From assembly GCA_032125735.1 (NCBI GenBank), contig JAQBBZ010000341.1, positions 1-24,237 on the forward strand: a stretch of 24,237 nt of DNA, given 5' to 3'. The notes below the pieces were generated by a model that had not been told where the DNA came from, searched no databases, and saw only the letters and a list, made by a program, of their open reading frames with translations. Shown here piece after piece: positions 6,625 to 14,535 of the stretch. Within the stretch, counting starts at the first letter, position 1. Every line of letters begins with the position of its first letter. The translations under genes were made by a program, and so were the position numbers. This DNA comes from Labilibaculum sp032125735. GTDB taxonomy: Bacteria; Bacteroidota; Bacteroidia; Bacteroidales; Marinifilaceae.

Positions 6625-8586
6625 TTATTTCCGTCTAAAATCTATTTTTTGAATATTTCTGGTTAGTTCTATCCTTTGATATATCGAATCTATAATTGTA
6701 TCATACAGTTTATCCTTCAATACAAAATCCTCAATATCAGCATCAATATTCGGATTGTCATTTACTTCAACCACATAAACTTTGCCGTCTATCAGCTTTA
6801 AATCAACCCCATACAAACCATCACCAATTAAAGCGGATGCTTTTAGAGCAGTTTGCACCACAATTTCAGGAACCAATTCGATACTAACCGTTTCGAAGTT
6901 GCCGGATTTATCCTCTTCTTCGCCTTTCCAATTATATATTTGCCAATGATCTTTGGACATGTAATACTTGCATGCAAATAATGGAGTATTATCAATTATT
7001 CCTATCCTCCAATCAAAATCAGAGTACAAAAATTCCTGACAAACAACCATATCCGAAATTTTAAAAAGCTTATTCATTTCGATAACAGCTTCCTCTTTGT
7101 TTTCAACCTTTATAACTCCAAGTGAAAAAGCACTATCGGGCTGTTTAAGCACCAATGGATAATTCATTTGAGTCAAAACTTTTTTATCAAATAAATTTTT
7201 AGTGAAGATGCATGTCTCTGGAGTTAATAATTTGTGCTTTTTAAATATTTCATTTTGATAAATCTTATTAGAGCATCTCAAAATAGACCAAGGATCATCA
7301 ATAACAACCAAACCTTCGGCATAAGCTGTTCTGGAAAATTCATAAGTGTGATCATTTACACTTGTTGTTTCGCGAATAAACAAGGCATCAAATTCATTGA
7401 TTTTATCAATATCCTTTTTTGTAATAAACTCCAGGTATAATCCTTTTCGATTTGCGGCACTCTTAAATTTTTCTAACGCTTTCGGACATGAAGGGGAATT
7501 GATTTCCTTTGGATCTATAAGAACAGCAATATCATACTTGTAATTAACAAACTTCGTGTTGTTAAACCTTTTTTTACTGAAATACTTTTTTGCAAATTCA
7601 TAAACATCATTTAAATCGTTCTCAGGAACCTTATTTAAGGTTATCACCTGAATCTTCTTAATGATCCATTTTTCATCATGCTTAATAAAATCAACCTTAA
7701 ACAAAGGAGCTTCAAATAATTGATGAAGTTTCGATGCTAAATCAACATATCCTTTCGTATTCGTTTGTCCAAAATAAATACTTAACGAAAATGTATTTCC
7801 CTTCTCTTTCAACAATGATTTATTGATAGAACCATCAATATCATAGGCTACAGAATGAATTACGTTTAGTATCCGAAAATCACGTATGGTTATGGTACTT
7901 GGTATAATTCGCTGCCCACGTGCCGAAGCAAGTAAAGAAACATAATAGCCATAACTTTGATACTTGTAGGAACTGCACAAATTAAAAATCCTAAAATCTG
8001 TGTTGGTTTGATATATCGGATTATTAATGTATTCCTTTACTGAAATAATCTTTGCATTTATATCCGTAAATGTCCATTTGTAAGGCTGATTAATAACAAT
8101 AATGTTGGTTGTTTTATGAGAAAATGAAGCAACATTGGTTTTAAACTCCATTTTTACAGCATCCTCTCCTTCTCCATAATAGTCAGCTACTCTATGGCTG
8201 GAATTAAATCCACGGTTCTTATACCAATCAATTAGATTTGTGTTTTTAGCACTTACCTCAATCAATATTTTTTCGAATTGTTTAGTATTGGCATAATCAA
8301 ATACATGTCGAAGCAAATAATCCCCATATCCCATATTTTGGTATTCAGGCAATATCGCTATGGAGTATATGCGTAATGATTTACTGTATTTAAACAAGAT
8401 TAAAGCTCCAATCGAAACTCTGCTCTTATCCTTTGTTTCAAGGATTAATACTTCCTGAAACTCACTTTGAATACCATGCTTAATACTTTGTTTTGCACTT
8501 CTTTGAAAAACAGGAAAAGATTCCTCTTCCAATTTCACTAAAAAATTAAAATCGTTACTATCGGATTTTCTTATCTTAACATTCAT
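6625..8586 (-). CDS. GNAT acetyltransferase fused to an RLAN/RimK-like ATP-grasp ligase
   Basis: 653 aa in three parts. Residues 1-148 are a GNAT domain with the acetyl-CoA loop ILPEYQNMGYGDYLL (78-92) and the end motif WYKNRGF (121-127). Residues about 160-340 fit the RLAN domain that precedes some RimK-like ligases. Residues about 435-640 are an ATP-grasp fold: PLVLKQPDSAFSLGVIKV (477-494) as nucleotide loop, QEFLYSDFDWRIGI (517-530), and GVDLKLIDGKVYVVEVNDNPNID (593-615) carrying the Mg ligands E607 and N609. ATP-grasp enzymes of this group join an amino acid or amine to a carboxylate; combination with GNAT is described for amidoligase systems, but the substrate is unknown. It stands alone between terminators, and no peptide substrate gene is seen beside it. 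Confidence 0.82.
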   Translation of the reverse strand: MNVKIRKSDSNDFNFLVKLEEESFPVFQRSAKQSIKHGIQSEFQEVLILETKDKSRVSIGALILFKYSKSLRIYSIAILPEYQNMGYGDYLLRHVFDYANTKQFEKILIEVSAKNTNLIDWYKNRGFNSSHRVADYYGEGEDAVKMEFKTNVASFSHKTTNIIVINQPYKWTFTDINAKIISVKEYINNPIYQTNTDFRIFNLCSSYKYQSYGYYVSLLASARGQRIIPSTITIRDFRILNVIHSVAYDIDGSINKSLLKEKGNTFSLSIYFGQTNTKGYVDLASKLHQLFEAPLFKVDFIKHDEKWIIKKIQVITLNKVPENDLNDVYEFAKKYFSKKRFNNTKFVNYKYDIAVLIDPKEINSPSCPKALEKFKSAANRKGLYLEFITKKDIDKINEFDALFIRETTSVNDHTYEFSRTAYAEGLVVIDDPWSILRCSNKIYQNEIFKKHKLLTPETCIFTKNLFDKKVLTQMNYPLVLKQPDSAFSLGVIKVENKEEAVIEMNKLFKISDMVVCQEFLYSDFDWRIGIIDNTPLFACKYYMSKDHWQIYNWKGEEEDKSGNFETVSIELVPEIVVQTALKASALIGDGLYGVDLKLIDGKVYVVEVNDNPNIDADIEDFVLKDKLYDTIIDSIYQRIELTRNIQKIDFRRK

Positions 8587-8775
8587 AACACCGTTTACAG
8601 TCGTTTTATAACACTGATTAATAATCGCCTAAGCTTAATTCTCATATAAAATACAAAAAACACTTTCTATTACAAATTAAATAATAAAAGTGATTGAAGA
8701 TTTGCAATTTCACAAATATTTTCACCCTGTATAATCTATTAAAAAATTATTTATTAATCAGAAATTACACCTACC
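8587..8775. other. Upstream region of the GNAT/ATP-grasp gene
   Basis: Very AT-rich, no gene, no exact TAnnTTTG match found. It forms the left part of the 365-nt gap 8587-8951; the right part (8813-8951) likewise shows no gene. Confidence 0.4.
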
Positions 8776-8812
8776 AAAAAAGAGACTTATAGTGCTGACT
8801 ATAAATCTCTTT
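8776..8812 (-). terminator. Terminator after the NifX-like gene
   Basis: On the minus strand a 15-bp stem (arms 8779-8793 and 8798-8812, one G-U, loop of 4 nt) is followed by a T run from 8780 downward. It lies about 140 nt after the stop of the NifX-like gene and closes that single-gene unit. Confidence 0.78.
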
Positions 8813-8951
8813 ACTTTTACCAAACAGTTGCATTGCCATTATTTAAATACAGCTTACTCTATCCTTAAATAGGTTTTTGGCTATGATGCCCGGCCAAACT
8901 GCAAAATATGTTCTTTCTACGCCCTAAATTTTCTTCCTAAACAAAGAATTT

Positions 8952-9329
8952 TTAGTGACTGCATTGATGATCTCCTCCTTCGCCATGAGTATGCTGACAA
9001 CTTGAACCACTATCGCTTACCGAGCCTGCAACATACAGCTTAACCACCTCCTCAGCATTGCCCGAACAACCTCGAATCACTTCAATCCCTGAATTGTTTA
9101 ACACATTGATTGCTCCGTTGCCAATTCCTCCGGCAAGCATAACGGTTACACCCGCTTCAGCCAAAACCGATGCAATGTTCGATTTGCAGCCACAACCCTG
9201 TGGTGATTCCATCTTTTGAACATCGACAATTTCCTTGTTTTCTGAAATTGTAAACACATTGTAAAATTCACAATGACCAAAATGACCATCGATTTGTTTG
9301 CTGCTTGTAACCGGTACTGCTATTTTCAT
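8952..9329 (-). CDS. NifX/NifB-family (dinitrogenase iron-molybdenum cofactor-type) protein
   Basis: 125 aa. The fold is recognised from MKIAVPVTSSKQIDGHFGHCEFY at the start, then LAEAGVTVMLAGGIGNGAINVL and the end of the domain near residue 104 (EEVVKLYVAG). Family members bind iron-sulfur or FeMo-cofactor precursors; many are in organisms without nitrogenase, where the role is unclear. Cys20 in GHFGHC and the QGCGCKS stretch (about 64-70) could hold metal. The tail is unusual: about 20 residues with CQHTHGEGGDHQCSH, rich in Cys and His, so a likely extra metal site. No nif genes are nearby, so nitrogen fixation should not be inferred. A TACCTTTG element at 9358-9365 may be the -7 promoter site. 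Confidence 0.85.
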   Translation of the reverse strand: MKIAVPVTSSKQIDGHFGHCEFYNVFTISENKEIVDVQKMESPQGCGCKSNIASVLAEAGVTVMLAGGIGNGAINVLNNSGIEVIRGCSGNAEEVVKLYVAGSVSDSGSSCQHTHGEGGDHQCSH

Positions 9330-9357
9330 TTTTTTATTTTTATTGATTGATTTTACA

Positions 9358-9365
9358 CAAAGGTA
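9358..9365 (-). promoter_or_regulatory. Possible -7 element of the NifX-like gene
   Basis: TACCTTTG on the minus strand, an exact TAnnTTTG match, 29 nt before the start codon. The nearest upstream TTTG (9393-9396) is 27 nt away, longer than the usual 19-21, so the -33 box is not supported. Confidence 0.35.
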
Positions 9366-9611
9366 TTTTATCCTTTCGTTTTAAAAAAAAAACAAAACAT
9401 TATTTAGAACACTGGGCTTTGATTCTCAGATTAGTTCCAAATAAGGCATGTGTAAATTGTTTTAATGCTTTTTAGCCCAATTATTCCCCGGCTATGATAG
9501 AATGAAGCTAAACATACAGAAATCTTTATTCTGATGGATATTAGCAGGTGTTAGTATTGGCTACGGAGTGTATGATTTCGTAAGGGATTGCGAGTTACTA
9601 GCTGGCCTTTA

Positions 9612-10409
9612 TCATTTAATCTTATTCCCACAATGCGGACATGTTTTTTCTCCATCCTTTTTATCACTTTTCAATCTATCCATAAATCCAGAACCTATTA
9701 TTCCAGTCGGTAAAGCAACTATTCCAATGCCCATCAATGCAATTAATCCACTTATAAATTTACCTAATCCTGTAATTGGATATACATCTCCATAGCCAAC
9801 TGTCGTAAGAGTTGCAACAGCCCACCAAAATGCAGCTAATATATTGGGGAATACTTCAGGTTGTTTGTCTCCTTCAACATTATACATAACAAAAGACGCG
9901 AAAATAAGAAGAAGTAGTGTTACAAATCCAGTTACTGCTAATTCAGATTTTTTATCTTTCAGTACCGCCCCAATCAAATTTAGTGATTTCGTGTATCTAT
10001 TGATTTTTAATATTCTCAAAATTCGGATTAATCTTAGAGTTCTTAAAAACCTTAAATCAATTTTTATAATCATAGGAAGATAAAATGGAAGAACTGCGAA
10101 TAAATCTATCAATCCATTTGTTGAAAAAATAAACTTTAAAACAGATTTGAATTTGTTTTTTGCTGGATGGGTCAAGTCAGAAACATAAAGTCTCATTAAA
10201 TATTCAATCGAAAATATAGATACAGACAATAGATCAAACCATTCTAAAAATAATTTAAAATCAGCTCCGATTTCTTTGATTGATTCTAGAATTATTGAAA
10301 TTATGCTCAAGATAATCAAGCTCATGATTATATAATCAAAAATCAAATTGATTTTGTTACCATGCGAACCTTTCTCTACAAGTCTATATATTTTTTTCTT
10401 TAAATTCAT
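9612..10409 (-). CDS. Voltage-gated potassium channel subunit
   Basis: 265 aa, inner membrane. Six helices can be placed: S1 about 24-42, S2 about 57-75, S3 about 98-115, S4 as the regular Arg series RFLRTLRLIRILRILK (120-135), S5 about 155-176 and S6 about 216-240. The selectivity filter is TTVGYGD at 202-208, typical of K+ channels, behind a pore helix AAFWWAVAT. The C-terminus is short and ends in CPHCGNKIK, half of a zinc ribbon, with no RCK/TrkA-N or cyclic-nucleotide domain, so gating is probably by voltage alone or through tetramer zinc binding (inference). It stands alone; codons look more AT-biased than those of the ilv or cytochrome genes. A TAAATTTG element at 10418-10425 lies so close to the ATG that transcripts would be nearly leaderless if it is used. 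Confidence 0.93.
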   Translation of the reverse strand: MNLKKKIYRLVEKGSHGNKINLIFDYIIMSLIILSIISIILESIKEIGADFKLFLEWFDLLSVSIFSIEYLMRLYVSDLTHPAKNKFKSVLKFIFSTNGLIDLFAVLPFYLPMIIKIDLRFLRTLRLIRILRILKINRYTKSLNLIGAVLKDKKSELAVTGFVTLLLLIFASFVMYNVEGDKQPEVFPNILAAFWWAVATLTTVGYGDVYPITGLGKFISGLIALMGIGIVALPTGIIGSGFMDRLKSDKKDGEKTCPHCGNKIK

Positions 10410-10460
10410 TATTTTTTCAAATTTACAGTTCGTTTTTGGGGGCTTGCCTGTAACGTAAAA

Positions 10461-10481
10461 GTAAAGTGCAATGCACTTTAC
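10461..10481. repeat. Perfect short hairpin upstream of the K+ channel gene
   Basis: gtaaagtgc, loop aat, gcactttac: a 9-bp perfect inverted repeat 52 nt before the channel start codon. It has no T run on either strand. It could be an operator or the edge of an inserted unit. Confidence 0.5.
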
Positions 10482-10714
10482 ATCACTTATCTGTTATTTC
10501 CTGCAAGTTGTTGTTATTGTGTCTTATATCCCTCAAAATTAGATGTGATAGACTTTTTATTTTTGCAAGAGACCTTTCGATTCTTCAATCGTAAATCCCA
10601 ATCGTTTTACTTGAATCATGCAAAGCAATTCCCTTGTTCCAAATAAATAAGTGTTAAAGATAAACTTAATAATAGTTCTATTGCCCTATTTCTTTTTAAA
10701 ATTAAGAGCAAATC
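10482..10714. other. Intergenic stretch, nothing recognised
   Basis: AT-rich sequence between the K+ channel and the heptad repeats, with no gene, hairpin or repeat that I can support. Confidence 0.4.
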
Positions 10715-10777
10715 TCAGGCACTTTGCAGGTGCTCAGGCTTCCTTGTCTGTTCTGTTACACAGGTTTGCTTTTCCGT

Positions 10778-10945
10778 ATGTTCCAGCACTTCTTCAGTGA
10801 CCGTATTTTGCTTTTCAGTTCGCTCCAGCACCTCTTCCGTGACTGTATTTTGCTTTTCCGTTCGCTTCAGCACCTCTTCCGTGACCGTATTTTGCTTTTC
10901 AGTTCGCTTCAGCACCTCTTCAGTGACCGTATTTTGCTTTTCAGT
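10778..10945 (-). repeat. Four 42-bp tandem repeats encoding heptads (left array)
   Basis: Read on the minus strand, four contiguous 42-bp units begin ACTGAAAAGC and each contain two 21-bp halves that start AC(T/G)GAA. The translation is TEKQNTVTEEVLKR with small changes, and a decayed fifth unit follows below 10777. Differences between units are mostly at third codon positions (ACT/ACG, ACG/ACA, GAG/GAA), with K/E and R/H the only residue changes, so this frame appears to have been under coding selection. The surrounding 127-aa frame (10715-11098) would start in the antisense of the right-hand array, which argues against it as an intact gene. Confidence 0.85.
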
Positions 10946-10990
10946 TTGTTGAAATTCTCTTTCCGTATGACGCGGAATAGCTGAGTCGAT

Positions 10991-11110
10991 GTCACGGAAC
11001 AGGTGTATTGTGACACGGAAGCTATTTGCTCTGTCACGGAAAAGCAAAAGCTTGACACGGAAGGGGCTCTTTGGCGCACAAATGAGCCCATTTTGCAAAC
11101 GGAAAGACCT
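10991..11110 (+). repeat. Diverged heptad array in opposite orientation (right array)
   Basis: On the plus strand, units of 21 bp (one of 24) each begin with (G)NCACGGAA or a relic of it, starting at 10991, 11012, 11033, 11054 and 11078. Translation in phase gives VTEQVYC, DTEAICS, VTEKQKL, DTEGALWR, TNEPILQ, TERPDR. This is the same heptad theme as the left array but on the other strand, and more diverged. No start codon in this frame was found, and the frame stops at about 11168. Confidence 0.7.
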
Positions 11111-11208
11111 GACCGGGAAAAGGAAGAAATCCCGTCAGTCGCAAACAGATGTTCTTACTATCAATTTTAGATTAGACTTTTTATCAATTCCCCATCGGAG
11201 AGGTTTTT

Positions 11209-11349
11209 ATTTCCGTCGCCAGACGGACTTGTTCTTTTATTTGCAATTTCCTTTGCGACGGATGTTCATGATTCATTACACCTGGGGTTTTACCTCAGTC
11301 TATTGATGTTTGAGCCCTTTATACTCTGTATTCTTTGTGTTCCTTAGCG
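11209..11349. repeat. Dispersed three-hairpin repeat, copy A
   Basis: In plus-strand order it holds tccgtcgc ... gcgacgga (11212-11219 / 11255-11262), ctggggt-ttt-acctcag (11282-11298) and a decayed gagccc...ctc element, followed by attctttgtgttcctt. It matches copies at 14350, 20469 and 20676 in order and spacing. It lies just 3' of the multiheme cytochrome gene, antisense to it in this reading. Confidence 0.75.
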
Positions 11350-11393
11350 TTGACTCTTTTTCTATTTTAAATTCTCCTTAAAAAAGCGGGTAT

Positions 11394-14168
11394 TTAACTG
11401 GATCCAAAAAGCAAGGAATAGATGATTAAAGCGATCAAGAGGAATCCAACGAAAAGGAAAAAGAAACCAAATACTTTCACGATCCGCCTTTTCTCTTTAG
11501 GAATCTCTATCTCGACTACCAATTCGTTCAACTTGCCCGATTTTTCCAATTCTTCATAATCTCTTGGCCTGTCGGCTTTATATTCTTCCAGCAACACATG
11601 TCCGGTAAAAATTACGGTATCCATGGGAAAGGATTCCGGGCGAAAGTGCGTGTTGAAAAAGTGGATGGTGAAAATAAAACCTACTGCCAGCAAGGCTTCA
11701 TCGCTATGAATGATTTGAGCCACATTAATCAGCCAGCCAGGCATAAACTTAGTAAACAGCTCGGGAAACCATAAGACCAATCCGGTAAAACCGATAATGG
11801 CCACTCCCCAAAACACGGCCAGATAATCGAATTTCTCCCAATAAGTCCATCGCCCGTAATTTGGTCGTTCTCCTCTTCCCACAAACCATTTCATACTTGC
11901 CCAAAAATCTTTAACATCCTGACGGTTGAATAGCAGAGAATGCTTGCCAAATATAAATTGCGACCATCCGAAACCCATTTTCTTCTTGTTTTTAATGAGC
12001 GAAAAAAGGTGAAAAACAAAGTATCCAAAAGTGATTACCGCACCCAAACGATGCAATGTACCTGCCATTTCAACACCGCCCAACAAATCAACCAGATGTC
12101 TGGCCCATTGCATATTTGCAAACTTAAGCATCATGCCGGTTAGGGCCAATATCACAAAACTTAAAATAACAAACACATGGGTAATTCGCTGACTTTCGGT
12201 AAATCGCCGGATATAAACAGCCTTTCCAAAATGAGGCATCAGTTTCTTCCTCTTTCGTTCGCGCAAGGATCGGGGCAACCACAAAAGGGTATGCAAACCA
12301 AAAAAGCCGAACACTGCAATCAATAAGGAAGACATTCCCCAAAAGGTGAAATACAGAGCCGGGTATTTATCGCGGTTATGATGTGTTGCGTGGGTTAAAA
12401 ATCCGGTAAACCGCATGTTTGCATCCTCGTGGCATTTCTGACAGGTTGCCACAATATTGTCGTAGCCAACCGCTGAGTTGGGATCCTTCACATTCATATT
12501 GGAATGAGCTCCGTGACAATCGGAACATCGGGCTGCTTTTAAATAACCCAGCTGATAGGCTTTTCCGTGATAGGTATCCAAATAGCTTTCGGACAAATGT
12601 TTGTGACAAAGACCACACTGATGGGTGATTTCATTCATAAACTCATCTTTGTCGATCTCGGAAATGAGGTGAGCCGAATGACAAACCGTACAGGTAGGGA
12701 ATTTTTGCCCGTCATTATTTTTTGCAATCGAATGATCGCTGCGAATGTATTCATTGTAAATTCCCTTGTGACAATTGCCGCAAGTCGCGGGAATATTTTG
12801 CGGATAAACCGAAGATCTCACGTCACTGTCTTTCAGCATGAAATGAGCGGTATGGCAATCGGTACACACAGCACTCGAAAGCAGTCCTTTTTGGGTCATG
12901 CTTCGACCATGAACACTCAAGGAGTAATCGTGGTAAGCATCCACTTCTTTAAGCTCTGTTTGCTGAATTGCCCGGCCATTTTCCTTATGACAACCGCCAC
13001 AAAGTTTAGGAATGGAAAGCCGGTAAACAGGCGAAGTCTCATCCGTTTTAGCTTTTACAATATGAGTGCCGTGACAATCGGTGCAATAGGGTGCGGATTC
13101 CTTTCCCTCCAAATAGGCTGCACCGTGCCCGCTGGCCATATAGATTTCTGCAACTTCAGCATGACAACCAGAACAATCTACTTTTCCCGCTGTTTCGCAG
13201 GGGCGATATTTTTTTGCGGATACATCGGAGTGACATTTTACACAGGTGATGTTATTGTGAGCCCAATTTGTAAGATGATTCACATCAACCTGAAGAGAAA
13301 TGGTATCCCCTTCAACAATTTTATGAACATCCTTTTTTTCGTGACACAGCAGACAAGAACGATCGGAAATACTCTCAACAATATTCTGGATGTTTACAAT
13401 ATGAGGCGGATGGCAATCGGTACAAGCAGGAATGGCTCCCGGCTTTTTTTCCCACAACTGCTCATTGATCACCTTCGTATGAACCTGCTCTATTCGGGCA
13501 TGACATTTCATGCAGGTAGCTGCGATATTTTTAAGCGAAATGCTCGAAAGTCGATTGGTATGGGGCAATATCAAATGGTTTCCATGACAATCGTTACAGG
13601 TGGCTGTAACAATCAGACCACTCTTGTACAATCCTTTGCCATGAATACTCTGACTGTAGTTTTCTAAAATATTGTGCTCGGTAATTTGATAGGTTCGCGC
13701 AACAGGTGCTCCTTCGCGATGACATTTTCCACACAAAACGGGAATGTTCATTTTATAGGTTCGGGAATTAATATTGGCGTGAGAAAGAATATCATGCTTT
13801 CCATGACACTCCTTACAATCGGGCGCATATCTGGCTTTCTCGCGAAGGGCTTTACCATGAACACTCATACTGTATTCAGTACCGGCCTTTTCGTGGCAAC
13901 TTCCACAATTTACTGGTTGCATTGTTTCCGGATGAGGCCAGTCCTCAACGGCTGCTTCGGGATGACATTCAATACAGGTTATTTTCCCGTGGATTGAATT
14001 CGTTATTATGGGCAGATCGACCCAAACTGATTGTGTTTTACCATTCACTTCCTTTGCGAGATAAGGATCGTCGTGGCACATCATACAAACATCGTCTTCC
14101 TGAGCAATAAGACTGCTGCTGCTGAGAAAACCCAACAGAAAAAGAAGTGCTGCAATGAAGCGTTTCAT
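11394..14168 (-). CDS. Multiheme cytochrome c (19 CxxCH) fused to membrane cytochrome b
   Basis: 924 aa from the chosen start. I count 19 CxxCH heme-binding motifs between about residues 28 and 580, from CMMCH to CQKCH, in a periplasmic domain after a signal peptide (MKRFIAALLFLLGFLSSSSLIAQ). The ATG at 14168 is preferred because the longer frame from 14192 would add eight residues ahead of this signal. The C-terminal part, about 605-920, is membrane-embedded with several helices and candidate heme-b histidines in RITHVFVILSF, TLHRLGAVITF, FVFHLFSL, QIIHSDEAL and TIHFFNTHF, resembling the b561/formate dehydrogenase gamma type. The likely role is moving electrons between the quinone pool and periplasmic acceptors or donors; direction and partner are unknown. 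No partner enzyme is adjacent. A high heme count with the quinone module in one chain is notable. Confidence 0.9.
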   Translation of the reverse strand: MKRFIAALLFLLGFLSSSSLIAQEDDVCMMCHDDPYLAKEVNGKTQSVWVDLPIITNSIHGKITCIECHPEAAVEDWPHPETMQPVNCGSCHEKAGTEYSMSVHGKALREKARYAPDCKECHGKHDILSHANINSRTYKMNIPVLCGKCHREGAPVARTYQITEHNILENYSQSIHGKGLYKSGLIVTATCNDCHGNHLILPHTNRLSSISLKNIAATCMKCHARIEQVHTKVINEQLWEKKPGAIPACTDCHPPHIVNIQNIVESISDRSCLLCHEKKDVHKIVEGDTISLQVDVNHLTNWAHNNITCVKCHSDVSAKKYRPCETAGKVDCSGCHAEVAEIYMASGHGAAYLEGKESAPYCTDCHGTHIVKAKTDETSPVYRLSIPKLCGGCHKENGRAIQQTELKEVDAYHDYSLSVHGRSMTQKGLLSSAVCTDCHTAHFMLKDSDVRSSVYPQNIPATCGNCHKGIYNEYIRSDHSIAKNNDGQKFPTCTVCHSAHLISEIDKDEFMNEITHQCGLCHKHLSESYLDTYHGKAYQLGYLKAARCSDCHGAHSNMNVKDPNSAVGYDNIVATCQKCHEDANMRFTGFLTHATHHNRDKYPALYFTFWGMSSLLIAVFGFFGLHTLLWLPRSLRERKRKKLMPHFGKAVYIRRFTESQRITHVFVILSFVILALTGMMLKFANMQWARHLVDLLGGVEMAGTLHRLGAVITFGYFVFHLFSLIKNKKKMGFGWSQFIFGKHSLLFNRQDVKDFWASMKWFVGRGERPNYGRWTYWEKFDYLAVFWGVAIIGFTGLVLWFPELFTKFMPGWLINVAQIIHSDEALLAVGFIFTIHFFNTHFRPESFPMDTVIFTGHVLLEEYKADRPRDYEELEKSGKLNELVVEIEIPKEKRRIVKVFGFFFLFVGFLLIALIIYSLLFGSS

Positions 14169-14349
14169 TTTGGGGAGGTAAAAATCATCCATATCGAACT
14201 GATTAGTAACTGGCTCACTTACACTCTCTGTAAGTTACTGACTATTCATCCGAAATAAAAAAAAACTTAGTTGCTGGTCGCTTTTATACCTTTACGCCAC
14301 CGATTCTTTTCCTTTTCTCCTTTTGGTTTCCGTGCCGGGTTGAGGTACA
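14169..14349. other. Upstream region of the cytochrome gene
   Basis: No gene and no exact promoter match found. An A run is present at about 14256-14265. It forms part of the 367-nt gap to the peptidase gene, the remainder being repeat copy B. Confidence 0.4.
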
Positions 14350-14505
14350 ATTCCGTCGCAGGAATCTTAAACTCCCAAATCAACACAATCTCATGCGACA
14401 GATTTACATGATACAATTAACCCGTGGCGATGCCACGGGCTATAAATATTTGAGCCATTCAGGCTCATTTTCTTTGTGCTGCACTTCGTTTTCCTTTGTG
14501 ATAAG
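14350..14505. repeat. Dispersed three-hairpin repeat, copy B
   Basis: Holds ttccgtcgca ... tgcgaca (14351-14360 / 14394-14400), the perfect hairpin cccgtggc-gat-gccacggg (14421-14439), tgagcc-attca-ggctca (14451-14467) and then ttctttgtg ... ttttcctttgtg. The second stem differs from the other copies on both arms in a matching way. It lies directly 3' of the DPP-IV gene. Confidence 0.82.
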
Positions 14506-14535
14506 AAACACGATTGCACATCACACTTCTCCTTC

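Noticed and set aside
8952..9329. Evidence for nitrogen fixation
   Set aside because: NifX/NifB-type domains are widespread without nitrogenase, and no nifHDK genes are present.
10778..10945. CRISPR array
   Set aside because: The 42-bp units are contiguous with no unique spacers, and no cas genes are nearby.
10715..11098. 127-codon minus-strand frame across the repeat arrays
   Set aside because: Its first 45 residues are the antisense of the right-hand array and only the rest is the heptad sense frame, so it looks like a rearranged relic. Reported as repeats instead.
10989..11306. 105-codon plus-strand frame over the right array and repeat copy A
   Set aside because: It is out of phase with the VTE heptads and runs through the hairpins of the dispersed repeat; no protein features.
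12567..13667. 366-codon open frame on the plus strand inside the cytochrome gene
   Set aside because: It is antisense to the 19-heme region; the repeated CxxCH codons keep the opposite strand open. The minus-strand protein has a signal peptide, heme motifs and membrane domain.
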